The translations under genes were made by a program, and so were the position numbers. From Ruminiclostridium cellobioparum subsp. termitidis CT1112 (lineage in GTDB: Bacteria; Bacillota; Clostridia; Acetivibrionales; DSM-1351), in the NCBI RefSeq assembly GCF_000350485.1, contig NZ_AORV01000030.1, positions 1 to 56,997 on the forward strand: a stretch of DNA of 56,997 nucleotides. The letters run 5' to 3'. A model generated the notes under the pieces. That model was not told where the DNA came from and ran no database searches. It saw only the letters and a list, made by a program, of their open reading frames with translations. Below are positions 36,105 to 44,860 of this stretch, piece after piece; position 1 is the stretch's first letter, and the number at the start of each line of letters is the position of its first letter.

Positions 36105-36485
36105 TTACTCCCTCCTGCCTTTCAACCACCTCGCCAATTCGTCAAGGTCGCTGTCCCTTATTTTCTTACCGTTATAGAGCGTAGCAACCAAGCTGGCGAA
36201 AGAATTGCCATGAAACCGTTCCATGAAGTCGCCCGTTTCAAACTTCAAATAGTCCTCCTTGCTGATAAGCGGAAAATAGGTGCGTTCTTTTCCGTTTTTT
36301 TCAGTTCGTATAAAGCCACGTTCTACCAGCCTCAGCATAAGGGAAATGATTGTCTGCGCTTTCCATTCTCTTTCATTTCCTAGCTGTTGCATAATGATGT
36401 TGGTCGTGATAGGTGGCTCATTAGCCCACACCACTTTCATGATGTCAAACTCCGCGTCCGGTAGTTTTTTCATTGCGTTCATCAT
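36105..36485 (-). CDS. blaI: BlaI/MecI-family repressor
   Basis: The 126-aa protein begins with the winged-helix motif PDAEFDIMKVVWANEPPIT and TIISLMLRLVERGFI, followed by a short dimerisation helix domain. It should repress its own operon until cleaved by the partner protease. A promoter with three TGTAAG-like half-sites lies upstream. It is cotranscribed with the blaR1-like gene. GGAG lies 7 nt before the ATG. Confidence 0.9.
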   Translation of the reverse strand: MMNAMKKLPDAEFDIMKVVWANEPPITTNIIMQQLGNEREWKAQTIISLMLRLVERGFIRTEKNGKERTYFPLISKEDYLKFETGDFMERFHGNSFASLVATLYNGKKIRDSDLDELARWLKGRRE

Positions 36486-36520
36486 ATCAACTCCTTTTAA
36501 GACAATTGCCTTACAACAGT

Positions 36521-36549
36521 ATTCTACATCTGCCTTACATAAATATCAA
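36521..36549 (-). promoter_or_regulatory. Promoter/operator of the blaI operon
   Basis: TTGATA (36544-36549) and TAGAAT (36521-36526) have 17-bp spacing on the minus strand. TGTAAG half-sites occur before, within and after the promoter, which is consistent with BlaI operator arms, though not a perfect dyad. Confidence 0.6.
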
Positions 36550-36624
36550 CCATCTTACAAAAATATTTTCGACAGATGCAGAAAATGTTTTTGTATTCTT
36601 TTATAGATGGCTTAGTACTGCCAA

Positions 36625-36665
36625 AATGCTTCACTTCGAGTTAAGTTGTCCCTAAGTGAAGCATT
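36625..36665. repeat. 12-bp inverted repeat
   Basis: AATGCTTCACTT (36625-36636) pairs with AAGTGAAGCATT (36654-36665). There is no T-run on either strand, so it is not an obvious terminator. It may mark an element border upstream of blaI. Nothing else was recognised between 36550 and 36774. Confidence 0.5.
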
Positions 36666-36774
36666 AAAATACGGTGCTCTGCTCATACAATATACCTGTC
36701 TGTTGACTACCATCTTGTTATTGCTGATTTCTAATTCTTGCTTCATTATGCACTCTGCCCATTACGCAGGGAGT

Positions 36775-36816
36775 AAAAACAAGCGTATCGCTCATTGCGA
36801 ACGATACGCTTGTTTT
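36775..36816. terminator. Terminator of corA
   Basis: AAAACAAGCGTATCG (36776-36790) pairs perfectly with its complement at 36802-36816; T-runs follow on both strands. It lies 90 bp after the corA stop. Confidence 0.85.
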
Positions 36817-36903
36817 AGACATTTTTCTTGGCAGTAGCTCATAAACGGTTTAAGTTTTTATACTGTCTTATGCAGGACTACCTTAATTAGGCACTTTTGT
36901 TTT

Positions 36904-37842
36904 CTAAAATAATTTCTTTTTATACAGCGTATAACCTACTATAAGACACATAGCCAGGGATAAACCCATTATTATAAAAAATGCATAATGGCTTGTCAGC
37001 GGAATAACCACATTCATTCCGAAAAAGCTTGAAATCATTGTAGGTATGGCCATAACGATGGTAACCGAAGTCAGAAATTTCATAACTATATTCAGGTTAT
37101 TTGATATGACCGAGGTAAAAGCATCCATTGTGCCTGACAAAATGCTGCTGTATATGTTAGCCATTTCGATGGCCTGTTTGTTTTCAATAATGACATCCTC
37201 AAGAAGTTCGGTATCCTCGGGATAGTTTTTTATATGATCGTACTTCATTAATTTTTCAAGAACAACTTCATTGGATTTTAAAGCGGTTGAAAAGTACACA
37301 AGGCTCTTTTCCAGTTTAAGCATCTGGATGACTTCCTTGTTTTTCATTGACTTGTACACTTCCTGTTCTATCCTGCTGCTGGTTTTGTCTATGTGCTTCA
37401 GATATTGAAGATACCTTGTTGCATTCCTGTACAGTATTTGAAGTACAAATCTGGTCTTGAACTGGGTCAAAAAGGATTTAACCTTATTGTTGATAAAATC
37501 GCTTAAAAAAGTGTCTTCCTTCAGGCAAACAGTTATTATGATATGCTTTATAAGTATGATTGCCAGAGGAATGGTTGTATAAACATTCAATTTTCCTTCT
37601 TTTTCAACTATGGGTATGTCAACAATTATAAGAGTTTGTCCGCTGTCGCTCTCAATACGTGCTCTTTCCTCTTCATCCAGCGCGGCTTTCAGAAAATCGA
37701 TTTCAACGCCCAATGCACTGTTAACACTATTGATTTCTTCCTCGGTGGGGTTCACCATGTTGATCCAGGAGCCCTCATCAAATGAATTTATCCGTACTAT
37801 TTCATTGTTTACAGTCTTAAAAATATCCATCATTTGTCTCAC
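36904..37842 (-). CDS. corA: CorA-family Mg2+ transporter
   Basis: CorA forms a pentameric channel that imports Mg2+ and other divalents. The 312-aa protein has a cytoplasmic funnel (to about 245) and two C-terminal helices; the signature GMN (275-277, in SFFGMNVVIPL) is present at the pore entrance. The M-box riboswitch upstream makes a Mg2+ role close to certain. A GAGGGTGAGAC region precedes the ATG. Length is normal. Confidence 0.93.
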   Translation of the reverse strand: MRQMMDIFKTVNNEIVRINSFDEGSWINMVNPTEEEINSVNSALGVEIDFLKAALDEEERARIESDSGQTLIIVDIPIVEKEGKLNVYTTIPLAIILIKHIIITVCLKEDTFLSDFINNKVKSFLTQFKTRFVLQILYRNATRYLQYLKHIDKTSSRIEQEVYKSMKNKEVIQMLKLEKSLVYFSTALKSNEVVLEKLMKYDHIKNYPEDTELLEDVIIENKQAIEMANIYSSILSGTMDAFTSVISNNLNIVMKFLTSVTIVMAIPTMISSFFGMNVVIPLTSHYAFFIIMGLSLAMCLIVGYTLYKKKLF

Positions 37843-38035
37843 CCTCTTTTAATATTTTTAGGAACAAGGGTTGATTTTCCAGACTATAAAATCATAGTAT
37901 CAGAACATTCAAAGACATGCAAAGACATGACGGCATGAAAAATAAACCCAAGTAAGGTTTTTATTAAATTTTAAGTTGCTACTGTCAGGGTCACAATCCA
38001 TACCATTCACCTACCTTTACAAAATGATAAAAAAC

Positions 38036-38240
38036 AATAAAAAAACCGACACTACGAGTGACGGATTTTAAGCATAAAAAAACACCTTCACTCGTTGAGT
38101 TTTAGCACTATACAGCTTAGGAAAAACAAATCCAGCTACATTAAGTAAAACCTTATTTCGGTAGTACCTGTTGACCCATTGGCATCTCTCGATGTTTCCG
38201 GGCAGCAGCATATATCTGTATAGGAACCTCACCTAACGAA
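38036..38240 (-). promoter_or_regulatory. M-box (ykoK) Mg2+ riboswitch with terminator
   Basis: The minus strand from 38240 has TTCGTTAGGTGAGGTTCCTA, then CTGCTGCCCGGAAACATCGA and ATGCCAATGGGTCAACAG, the conserved M-box core. P1 joins TTCGTT (38235-38240) with AACGAG (38092-38097). The downstream terminator (38047-38065, CCG/CGG stem plus TTTTTTT) shares TCACTCGT, which can alternatively pair with ACGAGTGA of the P1 3' side. So Mg2+ binding should release the terminator and shut corA off. Confidence 0.93.
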
Positions 38241-38259
38241 TTATTCTATTAGCATACTA

Positions 38260-38288
38260 ATTATATACCTATAATTCTTATATTTCAA
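38260..38288 (-). promoter_or_regulatory. Promoter of the M-box-corA transcript
   Basis: TTGAAA (38283-38288) and TATAAT (38260-38265) are separated by 17 bp, just upstream of the M-box. The remaining region to 38581 is AT-rich, with no other feature that I could support. Confidence 0.85.
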
Positions 38289-38581
38289 TACGTTGAAGCA
38301 GAAAATTATTTATAAAAATGTCGCTTTAAAACACATTGAATTGTACTATTTGCCAAATTCACAGTCAGATGCCCTCCCTGCGTTCATTTCACAGGCCGAA
38401 CTTTACCCCTTTTATTAATTAACTGCAGGGATCATGCCAACAACATACCAGTCTTTATTTTAAAGTGGTTTTATATGATATACATATTGTACATTATATT
38501 GCATTGCATGCCAACAGCTTGATTATAGCTGTGATATATGGGAATATAATAAAAGGTACACATTTATGGAGGTGCTGAACC

Positions 38582-39238
38582 GTGTCCTTACTTGAATTCC
38601 GCAATGTAACTTATATTCATTCCAATAATTCCATATTGGAAAACATATCTCTGAATATTGAACAGGGAGATTTTGTTTCAATTACAGGTCCTTCAGGAAG
38701 CGGTAAAAGTACAATTTTAAAACTTTGCAGCAACCTGATAAGCCCTACGGAAGGTGACATACTGTTTAAGGCCGTTAACCTGAACCTGTACGCCCCAACA
38801 GAATTAAGAAAAAGCATAACCTATTGTTTTCAGACACCCTACCTGTTCGGCGACACTGTTATTGAAAATATCCGTTTTCCTTTTTTAATAAGAGATTTAC
38901 AAATAGATGATGTAAGAGTCAATGAATTATTCTCAAAATTTCAAATGCCCATAGAATTCCTGGCAAAAGAAGTTAAAAACCTATCCGGAGGAGAAAAGCA
39001 AAGATTGTCGTTGATCAGAAGTCTGCTGTTCAAACCGGAAATTTTGTTGCTGGATGAAATCACAGCAGCACTTGATGTTGAAAATACAAAAATTGTAGAA
39101 AAAGTAATAAAATCGCTGAATAATGAAGGTATAACAGTGTTATGGGTAACACATAACACTGAGCAGAGCAGAAAGTTAGCAAACAAGCGAATAACCGTAG
39201 AAAATGGCAGGGTTAAAAATATAGAACTGCTGGGTTGA
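38582..39238 (+). CDS. ABC transporter ATPase, FetA/YbbL-like
   Basis: The 218-aa ATPase has GPSGSGKST (Walker A), LSGGEKQRLSLIRSLL (signature) and LLLDEITAALD (Walker B). The sequence is close to FetA/YbbL proteins, which normally pair with a FetB (UPF0014) permease in metal export. No permease follows: the next plus-strand sequence contains only a 30-codon frame before the converging DUF2087 gene. The start is GTG, with TGGAGG about 9 nt upstream. Confidence 0.85.
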   Translation: MSLLEFRNVTYIHSNNSILENISLNIEQGDFVSITGPSGSGKSTILKLCSNLISPTEGDILFKAVNLNLYAPTELRKSITYCFQTPYLFGDTVIENIRFPFLIRDLQIDDVRVNELFSKFQMPIEFLAKEVKNLSGGEKQRLSLIRSLLFKPEILLLDEITAALDVENTKIVEKVIKSLNNEGITVLWVTHNTEQSRKLANKRITVENGRVKNIELLG

Positions 39239-39316
39239 TTTTTTATGCGAAAAAATTCCTTTCCGCTGCTTCCATTTCATCATTTATTGCATGTTATCCG
39301 GCATACAGAGGATTTT

Positions 39317-39601
39317 TCAACAGGGGAAAACATTTGATTTAGCTGATTCCCTCCAATATTGCGCTCCGTTTCTGGTACGGCATAACAGTTTATAATCAAC
39401 CAGAGCTCTTCTCAGTAGAAAATAGTCGTTAAATGAATGCCAATCTTCTATAATGGTATTTACTTCTTTTTCGGAATATATTTTTCCGTATTCAAACTTG
39501 GTGGCCAGGTACTCAAGTATCTGAATTTTCTTTTCTACTTTGGAAGGCCATATTTTTATTTTTTGCTCATCATCTAAAAATCTTATAATATCTTCTTTCA
39601 T
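39317..39601 (-). CDS. DUF2087 domain protein
   Basis: This 94-aa protein is a lone DUF2087 domain (IYSEKEVNTIIEDWHSFNDYFLLRRALVDYKLLCR). DUF2087 is usually attached to a helix-turn-helix and is thought to bind nucleic acid. The ATG at 39601 overlaps the stop of the upstream regulator as ATGA, so the two are coupled. An alternative TTG start lies three codons earlier. Confidence 0.75.
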   Translation of the reverse strand: MKEDIIRFLDDEQKIKIWPSKVEKKIQILEYLATKFEYGKIYSEKEVNTIIEDWHSFNDYFLLRRALVDYKLLCRTRNGAQYWRESAKSNVFPC

Positions 39602-40368
39602 TTCAACCAATACTCCTTACAGTCATTTGTCCGTTCCATAAATCCATATTCTATAAGATAACGTCTCAAGGTAGCAAAATCCTCATGTATTTGCTTCAAT
39701 ATACCATTTACTTCTTTTTCTGAATAATGCTTATTCCTTTCAAATTGTTGGGATATTTTTTTTAAAATAACAATTTTCTTTTTTTCCTTACTGGAGATTA
39801 CTTTCAGTTTAAGAGGCGACAAAGAGGTAAACATAGCCTCAAGGATTTTGTCCTCCTCTGCCTTTGTTACCATATATCTGTCGTCGATCATTCTGGCTCC
39901 CTCATGGATATCAATAATTTCGTCACTGCTTTCCGCACGTATTCTCCCTTTATCCAATCCTCTTAAAGCCAGTTCGTATATGGCCAGATATAGCTTTGCC
40001 TGCTTCGCTTTTTCCCGAAAAACAAATCTTTGATGTCGAATTGTGGCAGCTGCCACACCTGTCTTTTTGGCTATTTCATTATCTGTCATACTTTGGTACA
40101 TCATCTCAAGGATTTCCTTTTGATTATCAGTAATTCCCGTATACTTTTTGTTGTATGAGGTCAGCAGCTCCAGCAAATCGGGATGCTCTTCCCCCACATG
40201 GATATTTATCATTCTATCTGCATTAAAAAACCTGTTCCCTGACGGGAAAATCTCTCCAATCCCGAATTCCTTCCCGCATATATTACATATGTAGCAGTTT
40301 TTTACAGTATCAAAGTGATATCCATTTTTTATTTCTTCCAGAGTCATATTTATAAAGTCATTAGCCAT
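39598..40368 (-). CDS. HTH-DUF2087 transcriptional regulator
   Basis: The 256-aa protein has an N-terminal CxxC/H region (CYICNICGKEF... HVGEEH), a LuxR-type helix-turn-helix (TDNQKEILEMMYQSMTDNEIAKKTGVAAATIRHQ, about 100-135) and a C-terminal DUF2087 domain. It is probably a transcription factor; the N-terminal motif may bind zinc. It is followed by the small DUF2087 gene. The upstream 40369-40710 region is AT-rich, with nothing else certain. Confidence 0.82.
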   Translation of the reverse strand: MANDFINMTLEEIKNGYHFDTVKNCYICNICGKEFGIGEIFPSGNRFFNADRMINIHVGEEHPDLLELLTSYNKKYTGITDNQKEILEMMYQSMTDNEIAKKTGVAAATIRHQRFVFREKAKQAKLYLAIYELALRGLDKGRIRAESSDEIIDIHEGARMIDDRYMVTKAEEDKILEAMFTSLSPLKLKVISSKEKKKIVILKKISQQFERNKHYSEKEVNGILKQIHEDFATLRRYLIEYGFMERTNDCKEYWLK

Positions 40369-40714
40369 TTAAACTATACCGCCTTTTGTTTATTAATTTT
40401 ATAAACATATATTATTATCGTTTAATGGGTTTGTCAAGGTTAATTTTTTTGTCGAAAATAGATAAAAAAAATCAATTGTATTTCATAGTGAATATTGTTA
40501 TTTTAGCTTATATGATATAAAATATTTATATAGTATAGTAAAAATATGGGAAATATATATAATCAATGCATCATCAACGCAGAATAATTTCTTTAAATGC
40601 ATGGACTCATTTAAAGGCAACATTAATGTACATTTTTAATAAAAACTTTACATTAATTACTTATATGCAATTCAGGTAATAGAAATAAAATAAAAATAGT
40701 TAGGAGACAAATTT

Positions 40715-42019
40715 GTGTTAATTCAGTTGATGGTTGTTAATACACTTTTTGCAATGATTACCGGTTATTTGGTACATTATTTTTAAAAACAAATTTTAAT
40801 ATCAGGTCGGCGAAGACCAGACTTGTAGTATTCATTATTTGTTTTGGTATTTCAAACGGTCTTTTATCAACTCTTTGTATGAAGTACCTTCCGAGTAACC
40901 TGCAGTTTTTGAAATCCTTTTTTCTATTAATACTCAGCATTATAGTTATTAAATATTTACTTAAAATCAGTCTAGTAAGAGCTTTGCTGTCATTTTGCAC
41001 AATTATGCTGGCAGTAATGCTTTGTAATTTCTTTGCACCATTGGTTTTTGTCATTTTTCTCAGATGTGAATGTCACTCCCGATGTAATAACAAATAACGT
41101 CTTTCTGTTTGCTGTTATGAATGCGCTGGTTTATTTTTTTACATCAATTATTATTCTGCTTACTCCCTTTGCAAAAAAGCTGGGACAGTTTAAAAATCTA
41201 AAGCCTGTAATTATCCTGTTATTTATTACACTGCTGATGCTTGTATTAAATGCAGGAGTCCACTATATAGTCAGCTTCGATCCCATATCCTTTACTGCCA
41301 CACTCATATTGTCCTTGATTTATTTAATCGTTTCTGTCTGGTACATAAACAATTTCTACAAATATGAAATGAAAATAGAGGAAGAAAAACAACAAGCTTT
41401 TTACAATGAATCTCTAAGCCTGGTAATACAGGATTTAAGAAGGTTCAAACATGACCAGGCCAACCATTTGACAGTTATCTCCGCAATGTTGAAAATGAAA
41501 AAATTCGATCAGGCAAATTCATATATAAGTGAAATATTTAATACTACTGAGAGCATTGTGGATACATCGGTATGTGATATTAAAAATGCGGGACTCTTCG
41601 GACTTATCTCCTCCAAAATGGATTATGCTAAAAAGACCGGAATTAAATTCAACCTGCAGGCAATAGGTGAAATAGACTCCATTCCCAATGTTAAGATCTC
41701 CGAACTTTGTGAAATAATAGGGATTTATCTGGATAATGCCATAGAAGCCGCTGCAATAAGCAGTGATAAGGAAGTTGAAATGCGTCTGGAAAATAAAGAA
41801 GAAAGTATTGATATTGTAATAGATAACAGCTGCAGTATCATTCCAAATCTTGAAAGTATCAGACAGGACGGTTATTCTACAAAAGGCACCAATCGCGGAC
41901 ACGGTTTGAGTATAGTCGACAAAATTCTAAGCAAGTATGCCAGTATCTCGAATACCATTAATTTTGATAATAACAGTATGATCTTTTCCCAAATACTGAA
42001 AATAAAAAAAGGCATATAG
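40715..42019 (+). pseudogene. agrC: AgrC-like peptide-sensing histidine kinase, frameshifted
   Basis: AgrC kinases sense the cyclic autoinducer through an N-terminal membrane domain. Here a GTG start (40715; AGGAGA 7 nt upstream) opens the first helix, but the frame ends after 23 codons at 40784. The next helices are in a second frame, and from about 41057 the third segment (SDVNVTPDVITNN...) is in the first frame again. Both shifts are single-base changes in T/A runs (40781-40789 one missing, 41054-41058 one extra). The C-terminal part is complete: FKHDQANHL with the phospho-His, YLDNAIEAA and GHGLSIV. Either an assembly error or a real pseudogene. Confidence 0.85.
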
Positions 42020-42028
42020 CCTTTTTTT
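42002..42028. terminator. Bidirectional terminator between agrC and agrD
   Basis: AAAAAAAGGC and GCCTTTTTTT flank an ATATA loop. The hairpin overlaps the agrC stop (42017-42019) and serves both converging transcripts. Confidence 0.85.
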
Positions 42029-42040
42029 ATTTCCTTTAGT

Positions 42041-42178
42041 CTATTTCAGTAATGATTTGGGGCACTCCTGCTGATAAAATGATGAGAACCAACAAGCCCC
42101 TGCCGAAGAAGTTGCCGCGATAATTCCAACCATGGACAAAACAGTCATTACCATCAACCTGATTTTACCTTTTTTCAT
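42041..42178 (-). CDS. agrD: AgrD-like cyclic autoinducer peptide precursor
   Basis: This 45-aa peptide (MKKGKIRLMVMTVLSMVGII, then AATSSAGACWFSSFYQQECPKSLLK) is a typical AgrD: an amphipathic N-terminal leader, a core around C29 (CWFSS or CWFSSF would be the thiolactone ring) and a polar C-terminus with the ECPKSL pattern that resembles the conserved PKxL of AgrD tails. It starts inside agrB (14-bp overlap), with the GGGG(T)ATTAA stretch upstream acting as ribosome site. Processing by AgrB would release the cyclic peptide. Confidence 0.88.
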   Translation of the reverse strand: MKKGKIRLMVMTVLSMVGIIAATSSAGACWFSSFYQQECPKSLLK

Positions 42179-42758
42179 TTAATACCCCACCCTTTCTATT
42201 CTTTGTTATTTTATACACCACCGGTGTAAGATTTACGGCATTAATCAATGTAATAATTGACATAACATTCGAAAAATCCTTTGGCACAAAAAAGCTGATT
42301 ATAAAACATATGATAAAAACTACACTGCTCTTGATTCTTAATTCCTTCCGTCTCTTTTCGGTAATTATCGGCTTCGAAATTAAATCGGCCGGAGCATATA
42401 AGTACACTAGAACACCTGATATGATAAACAAAATAATATTTAAATAATTAAAAGCGATAATATGCGACAAATAAATGGTTCCAAATATAAATGTAAAATG
42501 TGTAATAATGCAACCCAGCTGAGTTTTAGCATGAATACCGCCGAAATAAGACTTGTTTACAGAAAATACGGCAACGGCTACCAATGCATACCTTAACTGC
42601 CCGAGGGCGAATGCCGTCAGTAATACCGCTATTAGCTTGAGACCGTCGGAAAAGGCCATATAAAGACCATAATCTATTTCTTCCGCTTTTTCTTCCGTGA
42701 TACCCGGTACTGTAATAAGTATCTCATTTGTAATTTTTTTAGTGATCTTACTCAACAT
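42165..42758 (-). CDS. agrB: AgrB-family autoinducer processing protease
   Basis: AgrB is a membrane cysteine endopeptidase that cleaves and cyclises AgrD. The 197-aa protein has about five helices and the catalytic pair H76 and C83 (FGGIHAKTQLGC). It is followed by overlapping agrD. A TTCTTAA/TTAAGAA inverted pair lies upstream (about 42829-42847) and may be a regulatory site. No AgrA response regulator is visible in this window, so it must be encoded elsewhere or replaced. Confidence 0.92.
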   Translation of the reverse strand: MLSKITKKITNEILITVPGITEEKAEEIDYGLYMAFSDGLKLIAVLLTAFALGQLRYALVAVAVFSVNKSYFGGIHAKTQLGCIITHFTFIFGTIYLSHIIAFNYLNIILFIISGVLVYLYAPADLISKPIITEKRRKELRIKSSVVFIICFIISFFVPKDFSNVMSIITLINAVNLTPVVYKITKNRKGGVLNEKR

Positions 42759-42886
42759 ATAATCACCACCTATTACAATTTACTCCATTATATACTATTT
42801 TTTATAACTAATCTATATATTTCTTAAAAATTCTCTTTTTGTTAAGAAAAATTTACAAAATTTTTATAATATAACTTCCAAAAACT

Positions 42887-42936
42887 AAAAAACAAGTAAA
42901 GTGCCGTAATTTTTTACGGCACTTTACTTGTTTTTC
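42887..42936. terminator. Very strong bidirectional terminator
   Basis: A perfect 22-bp stem (42888-42909 with 42914-42935) has T-runs on both sides. It lies just downstream of the 39-aa gene on the minus strand. Confidence 0.9.
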
Positions 42937-42952
42937 TTCCTGCCAGCTGATA

Positions 42953-43072
42953 TTACAATAATATTACAGCGGCTATGGCAGCGGCAGCCAGTGCATAATG
43001 CCACCACCTGATCAAGGAATTTTCTAAAGGAGCCTCAACATTCTTCAGTTTTTCCAAATAAAACCTTGTCAT
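42953..43072 (-). CDS. 39-aa membrane peptide, unknown
   Basis: The peptide MTRFYLEKLKNVEAPLENSL is followed by IRWWHYALAAAAIAAVILL: a charged N-terminal helix and then a 15-20-residue Ala-rich membrane helix. GGAG lies about 8 nt before the ATG and the strongest terminator in the region follows the stop, so it looks like a real short transcript. It could be a secreted or membrane-active peptide, or part of the agr regulon. No family recognised, and no cysteine for cyclisation. Confidence 0.6.
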   Translation of the reverse strand: MTRFYLEKLKNVEAPLENSLIRWWHYALAAAAIAAVILL

Positions 43073-43297
43073 ACGCTCATCTCCTTTCCTTGTCTTGGCT
43101 CTCCACCATTTAACGGGTTTGTGTATTTATATTCCATATATACTTATAATTCCCTTCTGCTTTTTATAAATATATTTTTATCTTGTCATGATTTATGGAT
43201 TTTTATTTATATAAAATTTTCATCCCAATATTTGTATATGGGATTGGCTCAACAGAGTACCAGCTCCCGGCTATAGCTTTTTACTCTTTTTAATGGC

Positions 43298-43334
43298 ATA
43301 AAACAACGCCAACCATAATATAATGGTTGACGTT
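43298..43334 (-). terminator. Terminator of the CPBP protease operon
   Basis: AACGCCAACCAT pairs with ATGGTTGACGTT with one mismatch, followed by TTGTTTT on the minus strand. It lies 50 bp after the CPBP stop. The rest of 43073-43297 holds no feature that I could support. Confidence 0.75.
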
Positions 43335-43384
43335 ATCCGGAAGCTTTTATTATTTCTAAAAGGTCCATAATTTTCTTGATAAAA

Positions 43385-44011
43385 TCACATGATTAAAAGT
43401 ATAAATACACCCACGGCATTGGCTATAAAATGTGAAAATGCACAGGAATACACGCTTTTGGTCTTTTGAAAAATCATACCGTATAAGAGGCTGTCTATAA
43501 ATATGAATACTAAATCATACAAAACGACAAATACGGCACCGGAAGAATAATGACCAATTGAAAAAAAGAATGAAGTGATTGCAATTGCGTAAGCCGGCTT
43601 TATCACCGTGCTGATATTCGCCTGCAGAAAGGCGCGGAATACCAATTCTTCTATAAAGGCCAAAACCATCAGCTGGATTATTAATAGAAATACCTTATCA
43701 AATAACAGCATCGGTTGTGTCCGCTCTAAAACATGCTGATAGAACTCAGGTACAATTATTTTTGACAGGCCTACAGCAGTCACTCCACTGATAACAGGCA
43801 ATATAATCAACCACCAGTATTTTTTTAAATCGCCCGGAAAACTGCGGGGACTAAGCCCTATATCCTTAAAACTTTTTTTATTAATCTTTTTTTCGATAAG
43901 CAAATATGGGATTGCAGCCAGTATTGCTATTCCAATAATCCGGAAAAGACACGACAAACATACTATTACCACAACACTCAGTCTGATGATAATCTGCTTT
44001 TTATTATTCAT
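43385..44011 (-). CDS. CPBP-family intramembrane protease
   Basis: The 208-aa protein has six or so membrane helices and the CPBP/Abi motifs FIEELVFRAFLQ (catalytic Glu pair and Arg) and FSIGHYSSGAV (His). Such proteases process peptides, confer immunity to bacteriocins, or modify prenylated substrates. The start overlaps the TetR stop by 8 bp, so it is in the same operon. Proximity to the agr locus and the 39-aa peptide may be relevant. Confidence 0.85.
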   Translation of the reverse strand: MNNKKQIIIRLSVVVIVCLSCLFRIIGIAILAAIPYLLIEKKINKKSFKDIGLSPRSFPGDLKKYWWLIILPVISGVTAVGLSKIIVPEFYQHVLERTQPMLLFDKVFLLIIQLMVLAFIEELVFRAFLQANISTVIKPAYAIAITSFFFSIGHYSSGAVFVVLYDLVFIFIDSLLYGMIFQKTKSVYSCAFSHFIANAVGVFILLIM

Positions 44012-44579
44012 TTTCTTTTACTTCCTTTATCAGTTTTAAAAATCCCATAAATGCATTACGGAGCATCTGTGCAATCTCGTTATTTTGAAAGGAACAACTA
44101 TTTGTGGCTACCATAGATGCTATTCCATGAGTAAACAGCCAGGTTTCCATATAAAGATATTTTGCATTTTCGATGGTTATTTGATTACCTGCAGCGATTC
44201 TGTCAGCAATAGCTGAATTTTCTTCATCCTCCAACATTTCCATAAAGCTGGCGGTTTTAAAATTATTACTCATGAAAAGCATTTTAAAGAGATTGGGCTC
44301 TTCTTTAGCAAAACCGATATATGCCATTCCTATGCTAAAAAATATATTCTCCGGGTCAATGTGGCTTTCAATATATTGATTATAAAAAGCTTCTATATAG
44401 TCAAATATATCTTTTTTCAATTCGGCCATATCCTTATAAATCCGGAATATTGGCTGTGTGGAACAGGAGAGTTTGGATGCCAGACTGCGGGCATTTATAT
44501 TTTCCCATCCCTTTTCTCTCGTTAGATTGAATGCCGCCTCCAATATCTTTTCTTTAAAAATTTTAGGTCTTGGGGGCAT
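44004..44579 (-). CDS. TetR/AcrR-family regulator
   Basis: The 191-aa protein has an N-terminal TetR helix-turn-helix (FKEKILEAAFNLTREKGWENINARSLASKLSCSTQPIFRIYKD) and a helical ligand-binding domain. It probably represses itself and the overlapping CPBP gene. GGAGAG lies 6 nt before the ATG, and short palindromic segments (such as ATAACTATTGTTAT) upstream could be the operator. Confidence 0.88.
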   Translation of the reverse strand: MPPRPKIFKEKILEAAFNLTREKGWENINARSLASKLSCSTQPIFRIYKDMAELKKDIFDYIEAFYNQYIESHIDPENIFFSIGMAYIGFAKEEPNLFKMLFMSNNFKTASFMEMLEDEENSAIADRIAAGNQITIENAKYLYMETWLFTHGIASMVATNSCSFQNNEIAQMLRNAFMGFLKLIKEVKENE

Positions 44580-44774
44580 AGTAACTCTCCTTTAAATAAC
44601 TATTGTTATGTAACGTAAGCTATTATATATCCTTTTTAATACCCTGTCAACAAGCCTGGCAATTTATCTGCCTTAAAGCCAAAAAGCAATAAAATTTCCG
44701 GCATAACCTCTCCGATGATAATCTTTATCCGCCATAATATCATATGCCTATGGGAACAACACTCAAGAAAAAAG

Positions 44775-44823
44775 TAAAAAAATAGCTCTCAAGGATTTCT
44801 GCGATGCTCCCTGAGGGCTTTTT
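44775..44823 (-). terminator. Terminator of the ABC importer operon
   Basis: A GC-CTCA-GGA / TCC-TGAG-GC stem with T-run on the minus strand, 40 bp after the solute-binding protein gene. Confidence 0.75.
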
Positions 44824-44860
44824 ATCAATAATTAGGATCTCTCTTTGAACTTAATTTATT

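Noticed and set aside
36646-36837. 63-codon plus-strand frame between corA and blaI
   Set aside because: It covers the corA terminator and has no ribosome site.
43241-43290. GGCTCAACAGAGTACC resembling part of an M-box
   Set aside because: Only this short string agrees; the other conserved blocks and P1 are absent, unlike the complete M-box at 38092-38240.
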